The position numbers and the translations under genes are program-made. Positions 35,873 to 45,976 of a stretch of DNA of 64,000 nt are shown here, piece after piece. Below the pieces are notes generated by a model. That model did not search any database. It was not told the DNA's origin and saw only the letters and a program-made list of their open reading frames with translations. The stretch's first letter is position 1. Each line of letters begins with the position of its first letter. Origin of the DNA: Populus alba (taxonomy: Eukaryota > Streptophyta > Magnoliopsida > Malpighiales > Salicaceae); NCBI RefSeq assembly GCF_005239225.2, contig NC_133302.1, positions 10,387,991 through 10,451,990 of the forward strand. Reading direction: 5' to 3'.

Positions 35873-37595
35873 TGACACGATCAAAAGCTTGATGTCTCTT
35901 CCCAAGTGCAGGAGTGTCAAAGTAATAAATAACCCGGCAAGACCGGGGTCAAACCACAGAGAGGTTAATTGTATAAATTATAAATAACAAGACAACAACA
36001 ACAACAACAACAACAACAATAATAATACTCAGTACGTGGCGTTGTTATACCTGAGAATGATCTAAAGATCGGGTCACAGGTTTCCAGCCTATATACTGAC
36101 TTTATGAAAAGATCAAAGATATATATTATATAATATAAACAGAATGTAAATAATAATAATAATAACAATGATAATAATAATAATAACAGAAGATGAAGAA
36201 ATTAATGAGAACTTTGAGATAAAAGATTAACGTAAGGATTAAACAATGATAAAAACAAATGTCAAGGTTAGAGGATCCACTTATGGTACTTCAAACAAGT
36301 ATAATATAAACTCTTATTACTCAATTGGAAACCACACATAAAGGAGGTTCCAATCAGATTATAAATTGTTAACATGATTACATTAATTATCTTATTCGAA
36401 TAAAGCTAATACTTGTAAATGTTGGCAGGCATTCATGATTATAACTTATGTTAACAAACAAATCAAGTTCCTTTCATAGCTCAGGTGTCGGTTAAACCAT
36501 ACAGTATGGGCTATGAAAGTGCCAAGTATTTGTTGTACCAAGTGTTACACAACATAAATCTAGATTAACCATTTAACAAGCAAAGTATTAAAGTGAACAA
36601 GATAACAAATATAAAACATGTTAGTATCCAACGTTAAGGTCCATGTTAAGTTTATATTATACTTGTTCTTACATCATTAGTGTACCCTTTTCACCTTGAC
36701 ATAATTAACTTAGCTAGACATAATAAAAGAAAGAAATATAAATGAGCAAGACAAGAACATAAATGAGAAAGAAGTTAACTAGACAAAGGAAAGGAAATGA
36801 AGTGCATAAACTTGATATTAATGAAAGCAAGACATAAGCAATACAAAGAGAGAAAGCAAGAGCATGATCTTGATCTGAACACCAAGATGCCTCAATACAT
36901 GGTAAGTGCCTCCTTTTATAGGCCAAAATTTGGAACTATTGATTTGTTGACTAATTGATGAGTGGGTGGCCACATCTTGACTAGATAACAATCCTTATCT
37001 TCTTGTCTGATCAAGACGTCATTGCTAACATCATAATTTGCCCAGAATCCTCAAGAATATTCTAGGAAATTGTCTCAGCTTTCCAACAAAAAAAATATGA
37101 GGTCATTTGGACTTCTAGAACTCAAGATATGGGCTGAACACTAAATAGTGTCTGGGCTGCAGGACAGCTTCGGACTTCTTCGTTGTTCCTATATTTTGGA
37201 CTTGAAAACGGCCTTCTTAGATCTTGGTGTCCAAATGAAAGTTGTAGGCCTATGTTTTACCTTTCCATCCATATAAAATGGACCTAAATCCGAGATCTAG
37301 AGCTCCAGATATGATCCAATTACCGAGCACTGTTCCGGTTTGGACTGCACCGACATCTCTTTTCTAAGTTTGGCCATCTCTTTGTCCTTTAACTTTCAAT
37401 GCTTAAACTCATCAATCAATCCTTTTATTTATGTGATAGTCCTGCATTTAAAATGAGCATTTACCATAAATTAAGGTATCTTATAATATCAAACTTGTTA
37501 TTATAAAACATACTTTAGTTAAGGAGTTATTGATACTTCAAGTGCAAAATGATGATATAAAACCTTGATAAACATGCACTTTTAAGTACTAATCA
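35873..37595 (-). repeat. 3' LTR of the Athila-type element
   Basis: 1723 bp, TG...CA on the minus strand (TGATTAGTAC... to ...CGTGTCA). Nearly identical to 45977-47699. A TATA box (minus strand TATAAAAGG) lies at 36912-36920. The LTR includes a (caa)n stretch near 35995-36017 that differs in repeat number from the partner. Confidence 0.95.
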
Positions 37596-37608
37596 CACCC
37601 CCCAACCA
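37596..37608 (-). other. Polypurine tract next to the 3' LTR
   Basis: On the minus strand GGTTGGGGGGTG abuts the LTR, the standard position for plus-strand priming. Confidence 0.75.
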
Positions 37609-37932
37609 GCTTATTACTAGTCCCTAGTAATCTAAAGCGTTAAAATAGAGAAACAATTTGCAAGTTCCACAAAGCAAGGCATTCATCATTCAACTTCCAT
37701 TAATCTATCCAGATAAACAAACTCTCATTAAATTTATATTCCTGCTTCATACTTCTTAAACAAGATATTAATAAACCTTCTTTTTGTGTGCTCAATGAAA
37801 ACATAGATGATGGGGCTTTTGTTGGAAGAAAACAATATTATGTTCAAATGTTTACGGTGAACTTCCTTGGGTTGGGATTATTTTTTTTCTTTTTATTTAT
37901 ATACACATACAACTTAAAACACAATGTATCTT

Positions 37933-38234
37933 TAACCCATGTAACGAGTTTTAGGCTAATGACTCCCAGACCAGTTGGTCTTAGGGCATTAGGTGTTGAG
38001 ACACCCCTACGAGCTTAACAACTCGGGTTGCAGATACTAATACGTAGATAGTGCAATGTTTGATTCCCTTAAGCTTTTCTCCTTAACCCATGTAACAAGC
38101 TTTGGGCCAATAGCTCCCAAGTTAGTTGACTTTAGGGTACTAGGTGTTAAAACACCCTTTCGGGCTTAATTGCTTAGGTTATGGAGGCTACGAAACCAAA
38201 CTTATCCACGTTTTATTATCATCAATACTATCTT
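37933..38234. repeat. 151-bp tandem duplication in the element's 3' non-coding part
   Basis: Unit 1 starts at 37933, unit 2 at 38084. Each contains 'taacccatgtaac(g/a)ag', '(c/t)tttaggct/gggcca', 'ctccca(g/a)', 'gttg(g/a)(t/c)ttagggc/tta/act', 'aggtgtt(g/a)a(g/a)acaccc' and 'gcttaa'. The 'ggtgtt..aacacc' part is self-complementary. Located between LOG and the 3' LTR. Confidence 0.75.
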
Positions 38235-38287
38235 TCTTTTTTTTTCTTTTTCTTCTTCTTTTTTTTTCTTTTTTTTTTTTTTTTTTT
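38218..38287. repeat. T-rich homopolymer tract
   Basis: About 70 bp almost purely T with scattered C, purine-rich (A) on the element's coding strand. Low complexity; frames through it are meaningless. Confidence 0.8.
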
Positions 38288-38643
38288 GCAAATTATATAC
38301 TATCCTTTACCCGTAGTTGTTACCTTCAACAAAAGAACATAATTACTGTAATAATCCAATGTGCAACCCACAATCATATGTTAAAGTGTGTGTGTGAAAA
38401 TGAAGGTTTAATAATACTTGTTAAATGAGTATATGAGCAGAATCAAGTGATAACAATGTGAGAATTTGTAAACCTGAATATTTCAAGAAGTATTATGATA
38501 GACCTTGGTAATGAAACTTACTAAGATGCGTCTCTAGAGTCAATAAAATTGATTCCATACTCTGCCATCCTAATAACAATTTTGTCAAATGGTTTTAATA
38601 ATAGCAAAAACAGTTAGCAAGTTAGTTTTTTTTTTTTTTTTTG

Positions 38644-38668
38644 AAGTACTACCCTCTCCCCCCAACCA
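38644..38668 (-). other. Second, internal polypurine tract
   Basis: On the minus strand a GGTTGGGGGGAGAGGG run follows 'gaggacaatgtctcgtttt'. A similar internal purine tract after the coding part is known in Athila-type elements. It lies 160-185 nt after the LOG stop codon. Confidence 0.55.
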
Positions 38669-38828
38669 AAACGAGACATTGTCCTCAATGTTCGAAGGTA
38701 GAAAGATAGAGTATAGAAGACATCACCTGAAACAGCGAACAATGACAAACCTGAAATACACTTAAACAAACATAAGAAGTAACAAAACAAAATAATATGC
38801 TATTAATAAAACCAAAAGACACAAGTTT

Positions 38829-39482
38829 TCACAGATGAAGGCTCAAATCTAATCTAAGCTTTTTACGGCTTTCCTTAGTTGACCAATCTAGGCGACTCAT
38901 GCAGGGATCAATGAAAGGGATGAAAGATTGTAGTTGGTCAATCAATTGTTCAACAGTAACAGTAGAGATTATGATTTGTCGTGCCGAAGATGTTAGAAAT
39001 TCCTGTTCCACAGCTTGATCAAGGAAAGACAGCAACTTATCATAAAAACCATTAACGTTTAACAAACCTATAGGTTTATGGTGAATGTGCAGTTGGGCCC
39101 AAGATGAAATATGAATGATCTCTTCCAATGTGCCCAGACCACCTGGTAAGGCAATGAAGGCATCAGCATGGTTAAACATGGTATTCAGTCGATCAGACAT
39201 TGTTGGGACCTGTAGTTCTTCTCCAATTGTTTTTCCAATGATGTCCCCATTTGCTAAAGCTTTGGGGACAACCCCCAAAACTTGACTGCCTCCCAAAAAT
39301 GCAGCCATTGACACACCTCCCATTAACCCAAGGCTACCTCCCCCATACACTAAATGAATCTTTCTCTCAGCTAGTACCCGACCAAGATGATTTGCTGATT
39401 CTAAAAACTCTTTTTCTTTCCCAGGACTGGATCCACCGAAAACACAAATATTTTTTATGTGATGACTTGAGGAACCTGCCAT
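38829..39482 (-). CDS. LOG: LONELY GUY-like cytokinin riboside 5'-monophosphate phosphoribohydrolase inside a retrotransposon
   Basis: An uninterrupted 217-codon frame. LOG enzymes release active cytokinin bases from their riboside monophosphates in the cytosol/nucleus. The fold signature is complete: CVFGGSS (13-19), LVYGGGSLGLMG (44-55), catalytic-type Arg98 in TMSDRLNTM, the PGGLGTLEE nucleotide/catalytic motif (113-121) with its Glu, and KPIGLLNVNGFYD (136-148). Full length compared with about 215 aa for the family. Departures from classical plant LOGs: Gly replaces Cys in VFCGSS, and Leu99 replaces the Lys after the catalytic Arg; the C terminus is KKLRLDLSLHL. Plant LOG genes usually have several introns and this has none. 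It is co-oriented with the element and preceded by a TATA-like box. Activity is plausible but untested. Confidence 0.9.
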   Translation of the reverse strand: MAGSSSHHIKNICVFGGSSPGKEKEFLESANHLGRVLAERKIHLVYGGGSLGLMGGVSMAAFLGGSQVLGVVPKALANGDIIGKTIGEELQVPTMSDRLNTMFNHADAFIALPGGLGTLEEIIHISSWAQLHIHHKPIGLLNVNGFYDKLLSFLDQAVEQEFLTSSARQIIISTVTVEQLIDQLQSFIPFIDPCMSRLDWSTKESRKKLRLDLSLHL

Positions 39483-39547
39483 TTCTACACACTTCTATAT
39501 TTGATGAATGTATGGGATGAGTAGAAATGAAGGGAAGGAAGAGAAGA

Positions 39548-39554
39548 ATTTATA
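39548..39554 (-). promoter_or_regulatory. TATA-like box upstream of the LOG frame
   Basis: The minus strand reads CATCTATAAATTCTTC, 66-72 nt before the LOG ATG, which would give a leader of roughly 35-40 nt. Upstream of it is a 25-bp (GA)n microsatellite (39614-39638). Together this looks like a host-type promoter carried along with the gene (inference). Confidence 0.45.
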
Positions 39555-39613
39555 GATGAAAATTGAAAATGCAATCATACCACCTATATGTAGGCCAACT
39601 GTAGTCTCACAAA

Positions 39614-39638
39614 CTCTCTCTCTCTCTCTCTCTCTCTT
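39614..39638. repeat. (CT)n/(GA)n microsatellite
   Basis: Twelve or so uninterrupted CT dinucleotides between the two accessory ORFs. GA on the coding strand of the element, where plant promoters and leaders often carry such runs. Confidence 0.9.
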
Positions 39639-39740
39639 TATTAATTATTTATTTTGAAAAAGCATGTGTATGTACAGGTAGTTGTGATTGTGGCTCACAT
39701 CTTCCCTTGGTTTTACGTCCAAGAACGGCTTAAACGCCCT

Positions 39741-40289
39741 CTATGGGTCGGGGATAGGCTTCCCATCCAGTTTTCTTAAAAACTGGCAAACAGGGTCTTT
39801 TTTAGTCAGATTCCCAAGACTAAGTCGATCATGTTCTTTATGGAATTGTGGCCATAAATCATGAATTACACGATGCACATCTCCACTAGGATGCGTCTCA
39901 AGGGTCAATAAAAGATTATCTAAAGACCCCTTACTCAGGCCATCCTTAATGAATTGTATTTTATCTTCACGGTTTACAGATACCATTCCTAAAGAACGAC
40001 ATGTCGCATTACAAGTCCATCTGGCACATCGATGACAGACTTTCAGTCGTTTTGCACGACGTTTCTTTGCAAAAGTGCTTTTACCTGTTCCAGGCATGTG
40101 TGAAATGAAAGAATTGGAGGACTCACCTGATAATCGGACCTTTGCTTCAATTAGCCAGCGAATATCTTCAGGAATTCCATGATTCATTAACAACCTCAAT
40201 CTTGCACACCTAGCACGGTAAATTTTTGTAATCGCATTCTGAGGCAAAGCGGGAAAATACCTTTTCAACTTTTCAAGAGTGGTGTCCAT
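39741..40289 (-). CDS. Basic four-cysteine protein resembling carlavirus-type nucleic-acid-binding proteins
   Basis: An intact frame between pol and LOG. The start is taken at the second Met (MDTTLEK, 40289); an upstream in-frame Met lies at 40319 (192 aa in that longer form, used for numbering here). Key region: STFAKKRRAKRLK (81-93), an arginine/lysine patch directly followed by CHRCARWTCNATC (95-107), a C-x2-C-x4-C-x3-C zinc-finger-like cluster, then a 'KIQFIKDG' stretch (120-127). A basic patch of that form followed by four cysteines is the hallmark of the small nucleic-acid-binding proteins of carlaviruses. The resemblance is by eye and distant. The C-terminal 65 residues match nothing I know. 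GTGKST (77-82) looks like a P-loop but lacks the first glycine at the right spacing. Role in the element unknown; RNA/DNA binding or silencing interference are possibilities. Confidence 0.5.
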   Translation of the reverse strand: MDTTLEKLKRYFPALPQNAITKIYRARCARLRLLMNHGIPEDIRWLIEAKVRLSGESSNSFISHMPGTGKSTFAKKRRAKRLKVCHRCARWTCNATCRSLGMVSVNREDKIQFIKDGLSKGSLDNLLLTLETHPSGDVHRVIHDLWPQFHKEHDRLSLGNLTKKDPVCQFLRKLDGKPIPDP

Positions 40290-40483
40290 TTTCAAAAGAG
40301 AATTAGAGAAGCGATTCAAAGAAGGAAGAAAGAGCTAAGAATTATACAAACATATACAGATATCAGTTATTTGGGAAACTGAAAGAACCGACTTAAGTCA
40401 CGGAGTACCGTTATCCGCCATTTGACCGGGGTGAAAGAGAGACTAGCAAAACAACAAAACACAAAACAATGTGAGAAAAAGAA

Positions 40484-43400
40484 TCAATCTTTATATACAG
40501 GATCACTCAATTCAATAGAGTCATTTTCAACCGAAAAATTGTCAAAATAAACTTTCAAACGATGCCCATTTACCTTGAAAACATTGTCATTCTTTGGATT
40601 CTCAATATCACAGGCCCCATATGGATACACATGTTTCATAATAAAAGGACCGCTCCATCTTGTTCTTAGTTTTCCAGGAAATAAATGGAGTCGAGAATTA
40701 TAAAGCAAGACTTTTTGACCAACATTGAATGTTTTTCTCAGTATTTTCTTGTCATGAAACTCTTTAATTCTTGCTTTATGAATTTTTGAATTGTCATATG
40801 CATCATTTCTTATTTCCTCAAGCTCATTTATTTGCAATTTTCGCAGCTGACTAGCATCATCAAGGCTTGAATTGAAAGCTTTAATAGCCTAATAAGCTTT
40901 ATGTTCAATTTCCACAGGCAAGTGACAAGGTTTTCCATAGACTATTCTATAAGGTGACATACCTAATGATGTTTTATAAGCAGTTCGATAAGCCCAAAGT
41001 GCATCATTAAGTCTTAAAGACCAGTCTTTCCTATTAGGGTTCACTGTTTTCTCCAAGATCTATTTGATCTCCCTATTAGCAAGCTCTACTTGTCCACTTG
41101 TCTGAGGGTGATAAGGGGTGACAACTTTATGTGTGATTCCATATTTCTTCATTAAAGACTCAAATGGCTTGTTGCAAAAGTGTGTTCCACCGTCACTTAT
41201 CATGGCTCGAGGGATTCCAAATCGACTTAAAATGTTTTCTTTCAAAAACTTTATCACTATTTTGTGATCATTGGTTCGACTTGGAATTGCCTCTATCCAT
41301 TTTGAAACATAATCTACTGCGACCAATATGTACAAGAAACCAAATGATGGAGGAAATGGACCCATGAAATCTATACCCCAACAATCAAAGATCTCAATGA
41401 CAAGAATAGGATTTAAAGGCATCATGTGACGTTTCGAAATAGATCCCAACTTTTGACAATTTTCACAAATCTTACAGAATGCATGTGAGTCTTTGAACAT
41501 GGTGGGCCAATAGAATCCACTTTGTAAGATTTTTGCAGTTGTCTTTCTTGATGAGAAATGACCCCCACATGCCTCAGAATGACAAAATTTAATGACACTA
41601 CTTACCTCATTGTCAGGAATGCATCTTCGAAATATTTGATCAGGACAATATTTGAATAAATAAGGGTCATCCCAATAAAAGTTCTTTACTTCGTTCAAGA
41701 ACTTTCTTTTGTCTTGGGTACTCCAATGAGCTGGCAATTGTCCTGAAACAAGAAAATTAACAATATTAGCAAACCAAGGCATCGTAGAGACAGAAAAAAA
41801 AGATTCATCAGGAAAGTAGTCATTGATTGGTGTAATGTCAGATCTCGAATCGGTTGTCAATCTTGACAAATGATCCGCGACAACATTTTCGGTGCCTTTC
41901 TTGTCTTTGATTGTGATATCAAATTCTTGAAGTAACAAAATCCACCGCACCAATCTAGCCTTAGAATCTTTCTTAGAGAGAAGATATTTCAATGCTGCAT
42001 GATCACTAAAAACAATAACAGGTGAGCCAACAAGATAAGATTTGAACTTGTCACATGCAAATACTACTGCAAGTAATTCTTTTTCAGTGGTAGTGTAATT
42101 CATTTGAGCACTATTTAAAGTTTTACTTGCATAGTAAATCACATAAGGTTTCTTATCTTTCCTTTGTCCCAAGACAGCACCCACGGCATAATCACTAGCG
42201 TCACACATTATTTCAAAAGGTAATGACCAATCAGGAGGTTGAATGACAGGAGCAGAAGTAAGCAAGTTTTTAAGTTTAACAAAGGTTTCCTCACAATGTT
42301 CAGTCCATTCAAAAATATTATCCTTTGTTAGAAGGTTACTCAAGGGCTTAGATATTACACTAAAATCTTTGATGAACCTTTTGTAAAAACCAGCATGTCC
42401 TAAGAATGATCTAACATCTTTAACAGATTTTGGTGTTGGTAAGTTGGCAATTAACTCGATTTTAGATTTGTCAACCTCAATTCCTTTCGATGAAATAATG
42501 TGACCAAGTACAATGCCGTTTGTTACCATAAAGTGACATTTTTCCCAATTCAGTACAAGATTCTTCTCTTCACACCTGCTCAAAACCTTTTCTAAGTTAG
42601 TCAAACAATCATCAAATGAATCACCAAAAACAGAAAAATCATCCATAAAAATTTCAAGAAAACGTTCAACCATATCACTGAATATGCTAAGCATGCATCT
42701 TTGAAACGTGGCTGGTGCATTACATAATCCAAAAGGCATCCTTCGATATGCAAAAGTACCAAATGGACATGTGAAAGTAGTCTTCTCTTGATCTTCCAAT
42801 GCAATTTCAATTTGATTGTAACCTGAATAACCATCTAGGAAACAATAAAATTCATGACCTGCAACTCTTTCTAGGATTTGGTCCATGAAAGGTAAAGGGA
42901 AATGATCTTTTCTAGTCATTGAATTAAGTTTCCTATAGTCAATGCACATGCGCCAACCCGTAACAGTCCTAGTTGGAATTAACTCATTTTTCTCATTTGT
43001 TATCACAGTGACTCCAGACTTTTTGGGTACAACTTGGGTAGGACTTACCCATTTGCTATCAGAAATAGGATAAATGATTCCATTATCTAGAAGCTTAATG
43101 ACTTCATTTTTCACTACTTCTTTCATATTAGGATTAAGCCTTCGTTGCATTTCTCTAGAGGGTTTAGCATTTTCCTCCAAATAAATCCTGTGTGTGCAAA
43201 TCAAAGGGCTAATTCCTTTTATGTCAGCTATGGTCCATCCTAATGCATTTTTGTGCATTTTTAGAGTCTGTAATAACTTACCTTCTTGATGCGCATTAAG
43301 TTTGGAAGAGATTATTACCGGAAAAGTTTCATTTTCTCCCAAAAATGAGTATTTAAGATTAAATGGTAACGGCTTCAATTCAGGTTTTGGTGGTTGAACA

Positions 43401-45746
43401 CTTGAAGGTATGGGCTCAATTGATCGTGGTGGCAATTCTTCAATTTGTGGTCTCCAATTGCATGCCTTTGATTCCTGAAAGTAGACCATTTGCAAATCAT
43501 CAGATTCATCAATCTCAGTTTCACTAGAAGTGGTTTGTAATTGATCATGAACTAATTTTTCAATAAAGTCCACTTCCTGTAAATCATTATCATCTCCAGG
43601 TTGCTTGTAAATGTTGAAAAATTCATCTCCAATGTCATGTTTCCAAATGATAGCTTCATCAGTCCATTCCTACAATTAATCAATGCATTAGAAGTGGCAA
43701 GAAATGGACGTCCTAAAATGACAGGAATTGAATTACATGCTTCAACAGGTTGCGTGTCCAAGACAACAAAATCCACAGGATAAATGAATTTATCAACTTG
43801 TACCAACACATCTTCAATTATTCCTCTAGGCACTTTTACAGATCTATCGGCGAGTAAAAGAGTTACAGAGGTTGGTTTTAACTCACCTAGATTGAGACTC
43901 TGAAAAACTGAATATGGAAGTAAATTCACACTAGCTCCAAGATCAAGTAAGGCTCTTTCAATTTTATGTTCTCCACTAAAGCAAGAAATTGTAGGACAAC
44001 CAGGGTCTTTATATTTCAAAGCATTATTGTTCTGAAGAATGGCACTTACTTGTTCGGCTAAAAATGCTTTCTTTTTCACATTCAATTTTCTCTTCACAGT
44101 GCACAGATCTTTCAAAAATTTAGCATAGGAAGGAACCTGTTTAATAGCATCCAACAAAGGTATATTGATCCTTACCTGTTTGAAAATTTCAAAGATTTCA
44201 GAGTTGTGACTAACTTTCCTTTGTTTGATCATGGCATGAGGAAATGGAAGTGCTGGCGGGGAATCAGCCTTTTCTTTGCAATGTTCAGGTTCAACCCCTT
44301 CCTTACCCTCAGAGATAGACTCATCATCTTTCTCACAAGGTTCAAGAATAGGTTTTTCAATAACCTTACCACTACGAAGAGTGATGACTAATTTGACTTG
44401 ATCCATGTGTTGGCTTCCAGAACTACTTGCATTTGCATTGTATTGCCCCTTTGGATTTTGCTGTGGTTGAGAAGGAAACTTACCTTTCTCTTGGAAACTG
44501 AGAGCAGATGTTAATTTTGCAAGAGCATCTTTAAAATCGGTCATGCTTTGAGCAAGTTGAGTGTTGATTGTCTCCTGCTTTTCAATGAATGCATGCAATG
44601 TTTCCTCAAAATTTCTTCTAGGAGGTGGAGCATAAGGAGGTGCATATCCATGAGAATTTTGAAAATTATGGTGTGCTTGAAACGGTGGATGTGAAGTTTG
44701 TGCATTGTTGCTATCACTCTTCCAACTAAAATTTGGGTGATTTCTCCAACCAGGGTTATATGTTTGTGAGTATGGGTTATGGTTGGGTCTTTGGAAACTG
44801 TTTAAAGCATGAGCTTGTTCATGGAGGCATTCCTTGAAAGAAGGCAAAGTTGGAAAATCATTGGTTGCATGCTCATTTGTTTCACAGATTTGACACACAA
44901 TGTCTTGAACAGATTTTAATTGACCACTCTTTTTTAATTCTAGTGCCTCGACTTTTCTAGCTAAAGATGCAAACTTGGCTTGGAGGTCATGATCTTCCCT
45001 AAGGTTGTGCATACCCCCACTAGATGTATGAGGTTGAGTTTTACCTGGTGCCTCATAAGTACCTGTGGTGTCCCAATTTTGAGCATTTTCAGCTAGCAAG
45101 TCTAGGTACTCCATTGCTTCATTAGGGTCTTTATCTTCAAAAGTTCCATTGCACATCAATTCAACCATTTGCCTATCTCTAGGTGTTAAACCCTCATAAA
45201 AATGTGAAACCAATCTCCATGTTTCAAAACCATGATGTGGGCAAGTATTAAGCAAATCTCGATACCTATCCCAACATTGGTAAAATGTTTCTCCTGGCTT
45301 TTGAGTGAAAGTGATGATTTGTCTTTTGAAAGAGTTTTGTTCTGTGAGATGGAAAAAAACTTCTTTAAAAATTGTTGTTGCATATCATCCCAAGCATGAA
45401 TGGATCCTGGTCTCAAATTTTGTAGCCATGTTTTAGCTTTATCTTTTAATGAAAAAGGAAAAAGCTTTAATCGAATGGTGTTCATGCTACAATTTGAGTC
45501 ATTATAGGTATTACAGACCTCCTCAAATTCCCTTAAATGCAAGTATGGATTTTCTAAGTCTAAGCCATGAAAAGATGGTAAAAGTTGAATAATGTCTGGC
45601 TTAAAATTAAAATGAGATGCATCAGGAGGGAAAACTATGCATGAGGGTGCACTTGTTCTTGTGGGATTCATGTGGTCTCTAAGTGTTCTCATACGGTTAT
45701 TCTCATTATTCTCATTATGAAGTGATTGATTATCTTCTTCGGCCAT
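40484..45746 (-). pseudogene. Athila gag-pol, interrupted by stops and frameshifts
   Basis: Starts at 45746 (MAEEDNQ). The gag core contains PSFHGLDLENPYLHLREF and DKAKTWLQNL. Two small length changes in homopolymers near 45340-45365 shift the frame. Gag resumes (LLNTCPHHGFETWRLVSHFYEGL) with a worn knuckle near 44890 in which the last Cys is Phe. The protease motif is LLDLGASVNLLP. A frameshift near 43620 separates it from pol, an 837-codon frame (43573-41060). There RT has [11 protein letters not shown] (207-217), [14 protein letters not shown] (242-255) and FMDDF (309-313). RNase H has [14 protein letters not shown]. Integrase has an HHCC-like zinc region, [15 protein letters not shown] and [13 protein letters not shown]. 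An in-frame TAG (about 41060) and another near 40891 interrupt the integrase C terminus, which ends at 40484. All catalytic residues remain, but this copy cannot make the full polyprotein. Confidence 0.9.
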
Positions 45747-45952
45747 ATTTTCTGAAAATGATGAGGATACCCTACAAAGTCTACCACTTAATGTACGTGA
45801 CCAAACTTTCATGCACGTGTAAGAAGAGAATAAAAGCAAGAAAAGAAAATAGAAGAAAAGAAACAAAACAAAACAAAGGAAACAAAAATAGATAAAATGA
45901 AAAGTGAAAAGAGAAAATAAATTAAATATTATAATTTATACAAGAATTTACC

Positions 45953-45970
45953 TCCCTGGCAATGGCGCCA
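45953..45970 (-). other. Primer-binding site (tRNA-Asp type)
   Basis: The minus strand reads TGGCGCCATTGCCAGGGA, two changes from the 3' complement of plant tRNA-Asp, the primer used by Athila elements. It is separated from the 5' LTR by six bases. Confidence 0.85.
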
Positions 45971-45976
45971 AAAACT

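Noticed and set aside
36714..36926. Short frames in both Athila LTRs (also 46817-47095)
   Set aside because: They are duplicated only because the LTRs are duplicated. They are short and lack family features.
38144..38428. 94-codon frame across a poly-T tract
   Set aside because: Low-complexity Phe/Leu run in non-coding retrotransposon DNA.
39251..39520. 89-codon plus-strand frame over LOG
   Set aside because: Antisense shadow of the LOG frame, whose minus-strand translation carries all family motifs.
40080..40110. GTGKST resembling a P-loop in the four-cysteine protein
   Set aside because: The first glycine of GxxxxGK[ST] is not at the needed spacing and no Walker B follows. The basic patch plus cysteines explains the segment better.
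38829..40289. Env-like glycoprotein of Athila elements
   Set aside because: Neither frame has a signal peptide or membrane segment. One is clearly LOG and the other is basic and cysteine-rich.
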